This document shows, piece by piece, positions 24,075-36,120 of a stretch of 64,000 nucleotides of DNA. Both the position numbers and the translations under genes were made by a program. The DNA comes from Zonotrichia leucophrys gambelii (Eukaryota; Chordata; Aves; Passeriformes; Passerellidae), in NCBI RefSeq assembly GCF_028769735.1, contig NW_026992282.1, forward strand, positions 124,001 to 188,000, written 5' to 3'. The notes beneath the pieces are model-generated. The model ran no database searches, was not told the DNA's origin, and was given only the letters and a program-made list of their open reading frames with translations. The stretch's first letter is position 1. Each line of letters begins with the position of its first letter.

Positions 24075-24700
24075 GAGACCAGTGCGGGGCCCCTGTCCCC
24101 GACATGGAGGAGGGGAGGGGTGCCCAGAGAGGTGCAGTCCGTGGAGCCGCATCACTGCAGAGTGGCACAAGGGAGCCTGGCACAGCCAAATCCACCCCAG
24201 GGGAGCAGTCGCCATCCCCCAGCACACCATCTCAGGGCGGGGGAGAGAGCTCCACATGACACAGAAACTCAAACTCCCCCTCGTCCACGTCTGAGACAGA
24301 AGGGCTTCCCTGGGAAATCCAAGGGGTACAAGAACCAGAACCCTGCCAAAGCTCTTCACACTTTATCCACTGCACCAGCAGCGATCCCACATCTACGGTG
24401 CAAAGAGGGCCTCCATGAGGTGCACCCCCACGAGAGACTGCGCGTCCCTAGAGAATGCCTTCGCAGGGTCCGAAAAGAGCCCTCGCTCTTGGGCCCACAG
24501 AAACAATCTCTCAAAATCATTCCAGGAAATAGAACCTTTTTCCACTCCAGGACTCCCCTCCAGAGGTCCAAAACTAGAGAATCCTCCACGAAACCCACAG
24601 AGGTTGCCATCACCACCAGAACAGCAGGCAAAGCACCAAAGAGGGGAGACAATACAACATCACCGGCAATCCGGACTCTGTGTCTCAGCCTAGGCTGCAG
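24075..24700 (-). pseudogene. gag: gag matrix region and leader of the class II ERV
   Basis: Minus-strand frames carry matrix-like sequence: RTLRRHSLGTRSLSWGC in the part above 24356, then a proline- and tryptophan-rich region at 24359-24048. The frames shift more than once. Lies between the 5' LTR and the rest of gag, with the nested LTR at its end. Confidence 0.5.
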
Positions 24701-24721
24701 TACACTTTGGCAGTCACCAGA

Positions 24722-25009
24722 TGTCACTAGAGGACACAGAAGAGCAGAAGCGCACACCGCTGTTCTCAAGGTGAAGGAAAAAAGGGGAAGTTTATTTTCT
24801 GACTCCAACACTTGTAGTTTCCCAAAAGTGACAGCGCATTGGAAGGTGACAGTGCCACCTCTCCAATGACACTGGTCAAACCAACAGAACTCCAACTCTC
24901 TCCTCCTCCATAAAGGAATGTAAAACAATGAGTTATTTACAGAAAGTGTGTGAGAAAGTTCACTACAAGAATGTCAACATCAGAAGGCTTAGAAAATGTA
25001 AAAAAAACA
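24722..25009 (-). mobile_element. 5' LTR of the class II ERV
   Basis: The minus strand ends CTCTAGTGACA at 24722, then TC and TGGTGACTG (24711-24719), whose first seven bases match a tRNA-Trp primer site; the remainder does not, so primer assignment is weak. The upper end is probably near 25009, where CR1 sequence starts. The 3' LTR partner was not found. Confidence 0.5.
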
Positions 25010-25485
25010 GGGTGACACCCCTGCAGCACTACAGGCTGGGGACAGAGGGGCTGGAGAGCAGCCAGACAGAAAGGGACCTGCAGCGACTGATGGACAGCAG
25101 GCTGGGCATGAGCCAGCAGTGTGCCCAGGTGGCCAAGAAGGCCAATGGCTCCTGGCCTGGATCAGGAATGGTGTGGCCAGCAGGAGCAGGTCAGTGACTC
25201 TTCCCCTGCACTCGGCACTGGTGAGACCACACCTCGAGTGCTGTGTCCAGTTCTGGGCCCCCAATTTAGGAAGGACATGGAAGGGCTGGAGCATGTCCAG
25301 AGAAGGTCAACAAGACTGGTGAGGGGTGTGGAACACAAGACCTGTGAGGAGTGGCTGAGGGAGCTGGGGTTGTTTATCCTGGAGAAGAGGAGGCTAAGGG
25401 GAGACAAGGCCAAGTCAGGGCACAGGTTGGACTTGATGATCTCCAAGGACTTTTCCAACCTTGCAGATTCTGGGATTCTCTGAAA
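25010..25485 (+). mobile_element. CR1 LINE, 5'-truncated
   Basis: Matches the 3' part of chicken repeat 1: GCTGGGCATGAGCCAGCAGT, the TTCTGGGCCCCCAATTTAGG region, GAGAAGAGGAGGCTAAGGGG, and the terminal TTGGACTTGATGATCTCCAAG followed by two ATTCT-type octamers, GATTCTGGGATTCTCTGA. CR1 lacks poly(A) and ends in such short repeats. An internal deletion is likely after the GGGGAGAC block because the usual intervening sequence is absent. Confidence 0.9.
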
Positions 25486-27054
25486 CCAACATTGGAGGAG
25501 TTGCAGGATGAGTCCTGGGCCTCCTCTGCAGAAGCTCCAGCAGCCCAGGTCCCTCAGCTTCTCCTGTCAGCCCCAAAGCCCATCCTGTCAGTCCTGCAGA
25601 GCCTCTGCAGCTCCTCCTCACTGCCCAGAACAGGGAGCCCCAGAGCCAGACACAGCAGCCCAGATGTGCCCCCCCGGCCTGGGGTGCCTCTGGCAAGGGA
25701 GCAGCACCAGGCACTGCAGGAGCCCGCAGACAATTCCTGCAGCACTTGTAGGATGATCCTGCTGCCCAAGGGACGTTCCCATGGTGCCAAGTCAGGAACT
25801 GCAATGGGGAGTGGGGCCAGAGAGTAAATGGCAAACAGGCATGGGTGGTTCGCAGGGGAGGGGAGAGAGGTGGGCAATGGGAAGAAGTTTGTAGCAGAAA
25901 GAGGAAAGAAAGCAAAGGTGAGGCAAAAGAAATGCTCAGGGCAGTTTGGGGGTGGCTGCCAGGCTGTCCTGGCTCTGAGCAACAGCATCTGCAGTGCAAC
26001 AGGAAATTCCCAGCTGATGGGAACAAACCTTCTGGCTGAGTGCAGAGGCCAGGACAAAGCTGAGTGGTTTCCCTGGCGTCCCCCAGCCCTTGCTGGCCCC
26101 AGGGGCTGATGGCATTTGTGCTCCCTCAGGTTCATGTCCCCACAGCAACAGCATGGGGGTGCTCCCCCTGCTCTGTGCAATGCAAACAGGGGCTGCTGAG
26201 CCAGTGCTGCCATGTCTGTGCCTGCAGGGATGGGGCACCTGTGTGAGCTGGGGGAGAGGCCAGGGCTGCAGAGGAGGGATGCTGTTGGCAGCTCCATGAG
26301 GATGCTCTGGGACGCTGCCCTGGGCTGTGCAGCGCACTGGGGATGGATCAGCCCCTGCTCTGCTGCTCCTTCCAGTCTGTCCCAGGGCCCTTGCAGAGCC
26401 CCAGCCATGCTGTTTGCCCCCAGCCTGCCCATGGCCAGCCTGGGGCTGCTCACGGGGCTTTTCTGTGCTGAGCATTGGCCTGGGTGTGTTCTTGAGAGCG
26501 CCTGGGCAAGGAGCCTGGAGCCCCCAGGGCCTGGCCTGAGGCGTCAGCGCTGCCCCAGCAGTGCCCATGGCCTGTCCCTGCTGCAGCCCCGGCACTGCCA
26601 CCCCCAGGGCTGTGCCCGGCCCCGAGAGCACTCAGGCCCTGCAGCAACACCAGGGCCACCAGGGCAGCGGGGCAGGGCCACGGCAGCAGCACTGGCAACA
26701 CCAAGAGCTGCTGCTGCTGGGCACAGCTGCTGGGCCAGCACTGATCTGCCCCAGCTCTGCACACAGACATTGCTGCTGCAGCTCCAGAGAAGGTAACAAA
26801 AGGGCATCGCTGCAAGAAAACTCTGCAGGGAGATCCTTTAGTTCCTTTAAAGTCACCAAGAGCACAGCCCCTCATTGAGACAGTCTGTGGCCACAGGGAA
26901 CGTGGAGAGAAACAAAATGAGAAATTACACAATGACATTTCTTTGTAGATAATGTGAAAAATAAAACAAGAGATAAAATACTCCACAACCAAACCAACAA
27001 GCAGTAGCAAGGATGAGTTTTATTAAAAGTCATTTGCTGAAACTGGCCAGCAGT
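25486..27054. other. Unassigned sequence between CR1 and the olfactory receptor
   Basis: GC-rich, with several overlapping frames up to 299 codons and no recognisable domain. No retroviral motif was seen. 26800-26990 becomes AT-rich just downstream of the receptor pseudogene (it is on the minus strand). Confidence 0.3.
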
Positions 27055-27976
27055 TTAATGTTTCTGAAACCCTCCAGTCATCAGTCTCCTCACTGCAGCC
27101 TTGAGCTCCTGGTTCCTCAGGCTCTAGATAACGGGGTTCAGGGCTGGAGGCACCACCGAGTATAGAACTGAAACTGACAGATCTAGGGATGGCGAGGACA
27201 TGGAGCGGGGCTTCAGGTAGGTAAATATGCCAGTACTGACACACAGAGAGACCACAGCCAGGTGAGGGAGGCAGGTGGAAAAGGCTTTGTGCCGTCCCTG
27301 CTCAGAGGGGATCCTCAGCACAGCCCTGAAGATCTACACATAGGAGAAAACAATGAACACAAAACAGCCAAATGCTAAAGAGATGGAAAACACAATTAGC
27401 CCAAATTCCCTGAGATTTGAGTGTGAACAGGTGAGCTTGAGGATCTGGGGGATTTCACAGAAGAACTGGCCCAGGGCATTGCCATGGCACAGGGGCAGGG
27501 AAAATGTATTGGCTGTGTGCAGCAGAGCATTGAGAAAGGCACTGGCCCAGGCAGCTGCTGCCATGTGGGCACAAACTCTGCTGCCCAGGAGGGTCCCGTA
27601 GTGCAGGGGTTTGCAGATGGACATAGCACATGATGGTCAGGAGGGAAAACTCTGCTGCAAAAAAGAAGAGAAAGAAAAAGAGCTGAGCAGCACATCCTGT
27701 GTAGGAGATGTTCCTGGTGTCCCAGAGGGAATTGTGCATGGCTTTGGGGACAGTGGTACAGATGGAGCCCAGGTCAGTGAGGGCCAGGTTGAGCAGGAAG
27801 AAGAACATGGGCGTGTGCAGGTGGTGGCCTCAGGCTACGGCGTTGATGATGAGGCCGTTGCCCAGGAGGGCAGCCAGGGAGATGCCCAGCAAGAGGCAGA
27901 AGTGCAGGAGCTGCAGCTGCCGCGTGTCTGCCAATGCCAGCAGGAGGAAGTGCCTGATGGAGCTGCTGTTCGACAT
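27055..27976 (-). pseudogene. Olfactory receptor pseudogene, OR14-like (avian gamma class)
   Basis: Seven-transmembrane odorant receptor gene, single exon, about 920 bp, close to the family's ~930 bp. ATG at 27974-27976 starts MSNSSSIRHFLLLAL with an N-glycosylation site; the intracellular loop 1 motif reads HLHTPMFFFLLNLALTD. Lesions: TGA at 27830-27832 (codon 49), a frameshifting deletion at about 27622-27627 that removes the DRY motif after TM3 (MCY is followed out of frame), TAG at 27334-27336 and TAG at 27124-27126 in the NPVIxSLRN motif of TM7. The last codons end at TAA 27055-27057. The sequence style fits the OR14-like expansion of birds. It cannot make a receptor. Confidence 0.9.
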
Positions 27977-30289
27977 TTGCTGGGGCTGGGCATGGGGACC
28001 TGTTCATGGAGGAATAGATAGTGAAGAGTTAGGGGAGATAGTTGTAATCAAAATCACAGCCATTTCCCATATACCCTGCCCTGGAAAACAGAGACAAAAA
28101 CTTTGATTTTTGAGTACTGAGGTTTTCTTTATAAGCTCCCCCATATCTCTCCTTGTGTTCTTGGATATCAGAAACCCTCTGCATTTCTACTCCACGCAGG
28201 GAGAACAGAGCAAGTTCTGGGAGGCAAAGGGATGAGTGGAAACTAGGGGAGAGGGTCATTGATTCTCAACTGAGTTTCTTTGGGCTTTAAACTTTTCCAG
28301 GTGGAGGGTGATTACCTTCCCGTGCTTCCCCTAAAATGTCACCAGGTCCTGCTGAGAGCAGATGGATCCACCACAGCGCACTACATTTTTTTAGCCAAGG
28401 ACTCACCTTGATCATTTCATGAACCCAGCAGCCTTTTCAGTGTCAGAACACCTCTGCCTTTCCCCATCAATCTTATAACTCAGAGATGCTCTAGGAGCTG
28501 TTTGCATTCTGGATTGAAGCTCCAAAGCTCCCAGCTTGGACAGAAGTCTCAGGGAGACTTCAAAGTGTCCTTATGATGGCATTGGATGAAGGGAGATGCA
28601 GCTCCTTCCCTGGCTGCACTGACAGCATTGCCCAGAGCCGGGCACTGGGGACAGCATCACCCTGAGCCAGCTGTGTCCCCTGACAGAGCCCCCAGGGCCG
28701 GGCAGCTGCTCCCAGCCCTGTGCTCTGCAGAGGGAACTGGGCCCGGGGCTGCAGAGTTGCCCCATGGCTCTGCTGCAGTTCTGCCTGCACAGGAGGGGCT
28801 GCACGCCTTGGAGCCCCAGCCCTGAGGGCAGAGGCTGGGCTGGGGCACAGGAGGGAGGGGGCTTGTTCAGAGGGAGGGGCTGCACTGCAAGGGATCCTGT
28901 GGGCATCTCTAAACTCTCCCTGCCACAGCATTGCTGGGGTTTGTTTTCTCTCATTGCCTGATCTTCTCTCTGCTTCCTGCAGATTTTCCTCCTGCAGGTG
29001 TTTCCCTGTGCCTGATTTCTCCCTGCCAGCACTCACAGACCCCAAATCTCTGTGCACTCTCCTTGGCCCTACAGAACCCTGCCTGTTTGCAGGGCACTGG
29101 CTGGGGGCAGGTTCTGTTTGCAGCTTGGAGAAAGGACAGCTCAGACTGAGCCTGATGGCTCCAGCAAATGTGATGCTGCTGCTGTCCATGGGCAGAGGGG
29201 CGGAAAGCTCATTAGGGATCTCCTGTGAACATAATGATCACTAAATTTACCAGGTCAGATATTACAGGCAATTGTCAAAATTTATAGTCATCCTTTAATA
29301 TTTACCTCCCATCCCTGCCATTCTCCAATAGTAGGAAACTGAATGCAAAGTCTAAGGAAATTTCTTATATTTTATCAAGTCCTTGACTTGGAAATATTGT
29401 ATGACTGATCAGAACCCCTCAGCATGTAAGAGATTCATGAGCATTTCACCTCACCTGCACCAGAAAAACTCAGAATTGTACTCACAGAGTCTGTAGGCAT
29501 TGGGAAGTTCCAGCTTCAGGAGATCACTGCAGGAGCTGCAGCTGCATTGTCCTGCAGCCAGAGATTCCTGTGCCAAGGGCTGGCAGTGATTCTGCCCCAG
29601 ACACTTCTCAGCACCTTCCCAGCCCTGACTGGTTGAAGATCTCTGTGCCTCTGTGCTGTGCCCATGGTGGCTGCAGGCAGTGCCCCAGCCCTGCTGGGCT
29701 GGCAGAAGAGCTGCTCATCCAGAGAAATGTGCTTTTGAAGCTCTTCTTGGTTACCAGGACCTGCCTCTGTTCAAGGAGCCCAGCCTAGCTCAGCAGCACA
29801 GACACAGGACAAGGACTTTAATGAGCCTCTGGGGCTTTGTGCTCAGGCCCTGAACATCAGTCCCTGAGAGGGAGCTGAAGAAACCTCTCCAGAACTCCAA
29901 ATCAGAATCCAACTCTGAAATTTCTTGGACTTTTAATGGGTCCCACTGAGGAACACGAATGAGAAAGTGTCTCCAGGCCCCAGGCAGAGCAGAGAACTGG
30001 AGGCAGTGATGACAGCTGGGGACAAAGAGAAGCCAAGTCTTGGTGCCCTGGGCCACAGCAGCAGGTTCTGTGCCACTAAGGGTTGGGAGGAGACACCTTG
30101 TCCTGAGGCACTGGGGCCTCCTGGCACAGCCCCAGCCAGGCTGGGCACTGTCAGCCCCTTGTCCTGCCCTCAGCATCCCTCCCTAGCCCACATCCCAGTG
30201 GCCTCAAGGATCTGCTGGAAGGAGTCCCTGGGGAGCCTTGCTCAGGAATTGCTGTGGGGGCTCCTGAATGCTCCCTGCAGGGACTGCAG
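27977..30289. other. Unassigned sequence upstream of the olfactory receptor relic
   Basis: No gene recognised. 29780-29860 is an inverted match to 61545-61620 (AGCACAGACACAGGACAAGG block), so part is a dispersed repeat. Frames up to 209 codons at 28560-29189 show no domain. Confidence 0.3.
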
Positions 30290-30960
30290 GTTTTTCAAAG
30301 GACTTTGGGTTTGGCTTTTGCCTTGGAGTCTCTGAGGGCTTTGTGCAATCATGGCCTCCAATTATCTGCTGTGATTAGTCCCTGGAGAGGCTTTGTCAGT
30401 AGCAACACTCAGTGGGGCTCATTGATACTTCAGGGTACTTCAGTTTTTTAAGGTACTTGGTGTTTCCCGTTTGATACATACTCTATGAAAAAGATTGTGC
30501 AGTCAAAGCCTCCAATTACCTGCTTTAATTAGTCCCTTGAGAGCCTTTATCAGTAATGACACTTAGTGGGCTCATTCATGATTCAAGGTACTTCAGTTAT
30601 TTTAAGGTATTTGGTGTTGCCCTTTTGATGCAGACTCTGTGAGAGTTCTGTGCAATCATGGCCCCAATTTTCTGCTTTAATGAGTCCCTTGAGAGCTTAC
30701 TACTGACACTCAGTGGGGCTCATTAATGCTTTGAGATACTCAAGGTTTTTAAGGTACTTTGGCTTTTCCTTTCCACTCTGTATCTCTGAGAGGTTTTTGT
30801 GCCATCCTGGCCTCCAATTCTCTCCTCCAAGGAGCCCATGAGGAGCTTGTTTTGGGGATGGACCTCAGGGAGACTCATTCATGCTTTCAGACACTTTGGG
30901 TTTTCTTCTGACTTTGACTCCTGGAAAGGTTTGTGCTATTTCCTCCTAAGCCTGAACTTC
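30290..30960. repeat. Tandem repeat, ~152-bp unit, about 4.5 copies
   Basis: The phrase GCCTCCAATT recurs at about 30355, 30507, 30660 (as GCCCCAATT) and 30812, giving spacings of 152-153. Each unit has GAGTCCCTTGAGAGC, CACTCAGTGGGGCTCATT and a GGTACTT run. Copies diverge progressively to the right. Confidence 0.75.
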
Positions 30961-31299
30961 CAGGGCTCAGCTCCAAAGGCACCACAGGGCTCATTAGGAT
31001 CAGGCAAGTCCTGAAAAACCACAGCTCTGCCTTGATTTCCCTCTGGTCTGGAGCAGTTCATTAGGAATATTTCCTTTTACAGTTATGGAGAAATATTTCA
31101 AAGAGCTTCTAAGAAATATGTAATCTTCTTTTAAGGAGTGTATTTTATTACTGTTCTCTTTAGAGAAGAGCCGATTGCAGCATTCGTGATTGATATTGAT
31201 ATAGGGCCGCTCCTAAGAAGGTCTGGCGAGATCAGAGAAGTTGTTTACCTTGACAGCTTATCCATTGTTGGCAACCTTGCTCCACATTCCTCAACTCCA

Positions 31300-31720
31300 T
31301 GTGAGAAACGACTTTTACTTTCAAAAATTGAAATGCTTTATTAAAACCTTGTCAAAATACAATGGAAGACTGAATAAAGGAAAGAATACAGCACCACTGG
31401 CAAAGAATTCAGTCACTATGTGCTCATCCACAAAATGGATGTTCTGTCTTGTATACCTCCAGCCCCTCACAAATTCTTGTCAGTCGACTCCTTCTTCTCT
31501 GTCCAGTGGTGGAGGTCACTTTCTTACACCTTGAATGGAGGTCAGGTGCTGCCATAGTAACAAGCCGACCATCCCAAATGCCCCAACTACTGAGGCCGTC
31601 CTGTGATAACAATGCAAGGGGGAGGGGAGGGATAACTAAACATCTACAAAACTTCTCTGAACATATATTTAATATTCACCCCTTAATTGTGAGAGTCAAC
31701 CATAGGATTACTCATCTATA
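31300..31720 (-). mobile_element. 3' LTR of the old class I provirus
   Basis: Aligns throughout with 39508-39932, for example GTCCAGTGGTGGAGGTCACTT and the ACTATGTGCTCA block. By eye the pair differs at roughly a fifth of positions, so the provirus is old. It ends TTTCTCACA on the minus strand at 31300. A purine tract (AGAAAAAGAAAAAGGGG, 31724-31741) precedes its start, as expected for plus-strand priming. Confidence 0.8.
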
Positions 31721-31798
31721 AGAACCCCTTTTTCTTTTTCTATAAGTCAGTTTTCTCAAACAATTAAGTGAAAAAAATTTCTCTCTCTTTTTAAGGAG

Positions 31799-32592
31799 TG
31801 TGAAGGTCCACCCGAAATGAACGGGTGACGAATGATTTTTGAGTGCAAAAATAACCAACATAGGCACAGGGGTTTTGCAGTAGCAAATCAACAAGATGCA
31901 ATTTATTGATAATAACTACAGCTAAATATGCGTTTGGTTAGAGGATCCGGGGAAGAGAAGGATAGGATAAGGGAAAAAGGGAGGAAAGAAAGTTAGGGAA
32001 TGGGGTATAGCTACCAAGACGTGATGCCTTCGGCGTCCCGCCACCGATGCTTGCTGGTACACGTCTTGGGGAGATTCTTGGAGAGGCAGTCGAACCGAAC
32101 CCCAGATATACTGTTCTTGGTTGGGGGAAGGGTGGCCGAAATTAGGTTTCCATGGAGGGGAAAAGGATAGATTATTCCATTGTTTTCATGGCCGAATGCT
32201 CCCAGGTACGTTTACTCTGGGCAGGTTCTCCCCCTTCCCTGAGTTGGGAGGGGGTACAGTCCCAGTCTCTGGAAGGAGGTTGCCAGGGGGGTGCCATGGG
32301 GGTGCCAATAGGGTGCCAGTGGGGTTCTTGGTTCTTTGATGAGGGGATTCGCATCTCTGTTGGTCCATCACGGTGGTTAAAGACAGGCAAGAGGGGTCTT
32401 CTCTTGGAGGGCGGGGGGGGAGCCACCCCAGAGCTCAGTCCAGCCAGGCCTGAAGTTTGGAAGAAAGTCCAGTTCCATTGTTCAGGAAAGGGCAGCATGC
32501 CCCTTCGAGTACAGCATGGCATGTTCTGCAGACACCATCTGTAAACACACCAAATACGCATGAGACTTTCTTTCCCAACTGGCTCAACAGTT
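31799..32592 (-). mobile_element. LTR-like insertion inside the old provirus
   Basis: Minus-strand reading starts about TGTTGAGCCAGTTGGG (32592) and ends GTGGACCTTCACA (31799). The layout of its 3' part, with a tract around TGCATCTTGTTG, resembles 50055-50652. It replaces most of the env interval of the host provirus. Boundaries rest on TG...CA ends; no target duplication was found. Confidence 0.45.
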
Positions 32593-33199
32593 TTTTAACC
32601 CTTCGGTGGTCCTTTTCTCATGACAATTGTGAGGCAAAAACTGAAGGATTTCCGGATGGACTTCCACAAGGAGTCATACCAGCATCTGTTGATGTGGGCA
32701 AGGACAGTGGGAACAGGAGAAAAAAATCTCAGGTTTTCCTTAGACACACTTATTTGGAATGCACAAAGGCATCACAGAGGTCCAGTAAGGCTTTGACTCC
32801 CATATACCAAGCTGAGGCTGCTACCCATAGTCAGTGTATCTTAAGGGTGAGTACAGAGGCCAACTCGGTCCTGCCCTCCAGTCCCTGTTGAATTAAATAG
32901 ACAACTGAGGAATGATAGAGGTCTGGTGTAGTCTTTTGTCCCTACCTTACCATGCCTACGGGGTTGCTACCCACAGCAGGGCTATGGAGCCTTCTTGGTA
33001 GCAAACAAAGGGGCCAACCCAGTCTTGCCCTCCTTCCTTTGTCTTATTTTCTTGAAGAAGCTGTCCCATTACCTTTTACAGTCCCTTGTGTACTTCCCCT
33101 CAACAGATGCTGGTATTTCTCACCCATTAAAACAGGAAGACAGTTCTCAAGCTGGTTGGTGGAAGCTTGACTCTACTTTTTGGGCATCTTGGTGTTTTT
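32593..33199 (-). pseudogene. Decayed interval where env is expected
   Basis: No Env motif could be read in any frame. Two related stretches, GCTGCTACCCATAGTCAGTG near 32818 and GTTGCTACCCACAGCAGGGC near 32963, suggest an internal duplication. Confidence 0.3.
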
Positions 33200-34265
33200 C
33201 TAGTTGTCTCTCAGTCTCTGCTTGAGAGTCAATCTTGTTTCAGCCAGCCTGGCTGTTATAGTCCACTCTTTGTGTTCTTCTACTGGGCCTTTGACTCGGT
33301 TGGCATGAGTCCATCCCCGCTCTGCAGTTCGCACGGCCGATTCAGTGGTGAGCAGTACCTGAAAGGGACCTTCCCACTGAGGAGTTAGAGGCTGATCTCT
33401 CCATGACTTGATCATCACCCAATTCCGGGGATTAATATTATGGATTCTGAAATCCAGGGTGATAGTTAGAGGAATTGCCCCTTTATGTCTTAGCCCTTCT
33501 AAGGTTTCTGCTATAGACATAACTTATTTCTTGGCATTGGCTTCCCCTTTCTCATAGGTAGGAATCTTCTGGGGAGGGGGTCAGGAAGGGTAACCCAAAT
33601 ACCATTTCATATGGTGACACTCCCAGATCTGACTGAGGTTGGGTTCTAATTCTTAATAAGGCCAAAGGGAGACATTTTATCCATGACATTTGGGTTTCAG
33701 TCTTTAGCTTAACTAGAGCTCTTTTAAGAGTTTCATTCATTCTGTCAACCTGACTGGAGCTCTGTGGATGCCATGGAGTATGTAATTCCCATATTACTCC
33801 CAGGGCCTGAACAACTTCCTGCAATATCTTCAATATGAAATGAGTACCCCAGTCTGAATCAATCCTGTTTGCCATCCCATATCGGGGAATGATTGATTCT
33901 AGAAGTGTTTTACTCACAACATTGACACTGAATTTCACAGTGGGTACCACTTCTACCCAATGAGTCACGTGATCTACTATCACTGGCAAAAACTTCCATT
34001 GTTGAATCTGGGGAAGCATAATAAAGTCTACTTGGATGTTTTGAAAGGACCATGAGGCTAATTCTCACCCTCCCCTGGGTGTTTTCCTCATGATTTTCTT
34101 ATTCACTTGTTGACATATCACCCACCATTCAGTCATTTGCTTAACTATTCTGAAAATTCCTATGCATCCCAAGTCCCTTAGAAATTGATCACTCAAAAAT
34201 TGTTTACCCCAATGTGTTGTTCCATGTATGCCTTCCAGCATTTTCTTGGCAAGGGGTTTATTCAA
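33200..34265 (-). pseudogene. pol: Integrase of the old class I provirus
   Basis: Three separate frames in order. 34265-34065 has the N-terminal zinc domain (HGTTHWG) but the second cysteine of the CxxC pair is lost (VICQQVN). 34019-33552 has the core: VIVDHVTHWVEV, SDWGTHF with the second Asp, and HPQSSSQVDRMN, where Asp stands in the position of the catalytic Glu. 33520-33200 has the C-terminal SH3-like domain (NWVMIKSW, WEGPFQVLLTT). Frameshifts and stops between the blocks make it inactive. The motif style is gammaretrovirus-like. Confidence 0.8.
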
Positions 34266-34648
34266 TATTTACCGCCCATCTGCTAATCTCCACTTCCCTT
34301 CATTATCTTTCTTCTCTCCTATTTGGAGGAGCTCTACCTCTTCTGTCCCATTGAATACGGGGACTTTTTGCATATCTCTCACGGGTGTTAATACTATTAT
34401 TAGTTTTTCTGTCTCTGACTCAGTTGCATTTTAGCATCAAAATTGGCTAAATTTTTCCCTCACGCCTCCTGAGTTGCCCCCTTTTTGTGTCTTTTAACAT
34501 ACACCACTGCTGCTTCCTCTGGTAATTTTAAGGTTTCTAACACTTCTAAGACAATTTTTTTGTGAATCAATCCCTTTCCCTTTGAATTTAATAGCCCCTT
34601 CTCTTCCCAAGATTTTCCAAAATTATGCACCCCTCCAAAAGCGTATTT

Positions 34649-35300
34649 TCAGTCTGTATCTATTGTTCCCCTTTTCTGTGCTAATATTTCCAGAGCTCGC
34701 TTTAGGGCATACAACTCACATGCTTGGGCTGACCAGTTGGAAGGTAACTTTCTCTTTTCTACGGCCACCAACCCTTCATGTACTATAGCGTACCTCGATA
34801 CCCTGTGCCTCTTTATTACTTGTGAAGATCCATCGATGTAGAGTTGTTTTCCATCTTGCAGTGGTTGATCTGTTAGGTCCTCTCTTACTTTAATTTGATA
34901 GTTTATAACCTCTAGGCAATTATGTATTAGTTCCTCATCTGGTTCTCCATACAAGAACTAGGGAGGGTTGAGTTGGTTACTCACTATTAGCTCTAAACCA
35001 TTATCTTTTAAGATGGCTTCATACTTTATCACTCGGGAATCAGTGAGCCATTTCTCAACCTTTTGACTCAGGATACTCCTTACTGAGTTTCGGATATATA
35101 TCTTCAATTTTCCACAAAAGTGTAATTTTTTGCTTTCTGCTATGAGTAGGGCAGTCACTGCCACAGCCTGAATGCAGGTTGGCCACCCCTGGCTGACGGG
35201 ATCTAGCAGCTTTGATAAACAGGCCACTGGTTTCCTGGATCCTCCCCAGTCTTGGGCTAGTACTCCTTGTGTTACCCTTTTTTCTATATCCACAAACAAT
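34649..35300 (-). pseudogene. pol: RNase H and RT connection of the old class I provirus
   Basis: 35299-34958 holds the connection domain (RKPVACLSKLLDPVSQGWP). 34954-34649 holds RNase H with the first Asp (LYIDGSS) and Glu (ACELYALKRALE). The following Asp motif is near the frame end (TIDTD) and the frame then breaks. Confidence 0.75.
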
Positions 35301-35599
35301 AGAAGGGTTTGTCTGAGGCAGGAAGACTCAGTGCTTGTGCACTGACTAATTTTTGCTTTAAAGCTTCAAACTTTTGTTCACCATCTTTTCCCCACCTAAT
35401 CTCTTCTTCAACTAACATACAAGAACCAGATGATCTGCGTGTATCCTTCAATCCATAGCCTACAATATCCCAACAGGCCTAAAAACCTTCTGACTTCTCT
35501 CTTAGTTTTTGGCCGTGGGTGTGACACTATCCCTGTAATTCTCTCAGGGTTCAGCCCCCAGCTCCCTTGACAAATCACATGTCCTAGGAATTTTACTTC

Positions 35600-36120
35600 T
35601 TACTCCACAAATTGGAGTTTCCCTTCTGATACCTGAAGTCCTTGGCCCCCCAGAAAATTTAACAACACTATGATGGATTCCCAAACTACTTTTTCTTCCC
35701 ATCCTGAGAAAAGCAAATAATTTACATATTGGATGAGCTTTATCTCAGGTTTGATGGAGAAGAGTTGTATTACTTCTGCTATGGCTTGACCAAAGAGGTT
35801 TGGGGATTCGGGAAACCCTTGGGGTAACCTAGTCCACCGAAGCTGTTGCTTCCTTCCAGAAAGGGAGTCCTCCCTTTCAAAAGCAAATATAACCCACTTT
35901 CCTCTGCCAGTGGGTATGCCCAAAAAGCATCTTTTAGGTCTATCATGCTAAACCACTGGGATGTTACTCAGGAGTGTATAGGGATTAGGCACTACTGGGT
36001 ATCGATTCACAGTTCTTTTGTTCACTTCTCTCAAATCTTGGACAAGCCTGTAAATCCAATCTGACTTCTTTGCCGGTAATATGGATGTATTATGGGGGGA
36101 CATACATGGTTCTAAGGTCC
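35600..36120 (-). pseudogene. pol: Reverse transcriptase of the old class I provirus
   Basis: A 107-codon frame at 35923-35600 covers the palm: RWTRLPQGFPESPNLFGQA, then the catalytic box as IQYVNYLLFSG. The two Asp residues expected in YxDD are Asn and Tyr, so this RT cannot polymerise. Upstream fingers sequence continues in other frames to about 36120. Confidence 0.8.

Noticed and set aside
24703..24720. tRNA-Trp primer site for the class II ERV
   Set aside because: Only the first seven bases match; too weak to list as a feature.
23910..24869. 319-codon plus-strand frame
   Set aside because: It is antisense to the nested LTR, gag and 5' LTR of a minus-strand ERV; its length is a by-product.
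25486..27054. Possible host gene with frames up to 299 codons
   Set aside because: Overlapping frames on both strands without domain or splice pattern; GC-rich noncoding sequence is the simpler reading.
27611..28106. Plus-strand frames of 132-136 codons
   Set aside because: Antisense shadows of the olfactory receptor pseudogene.
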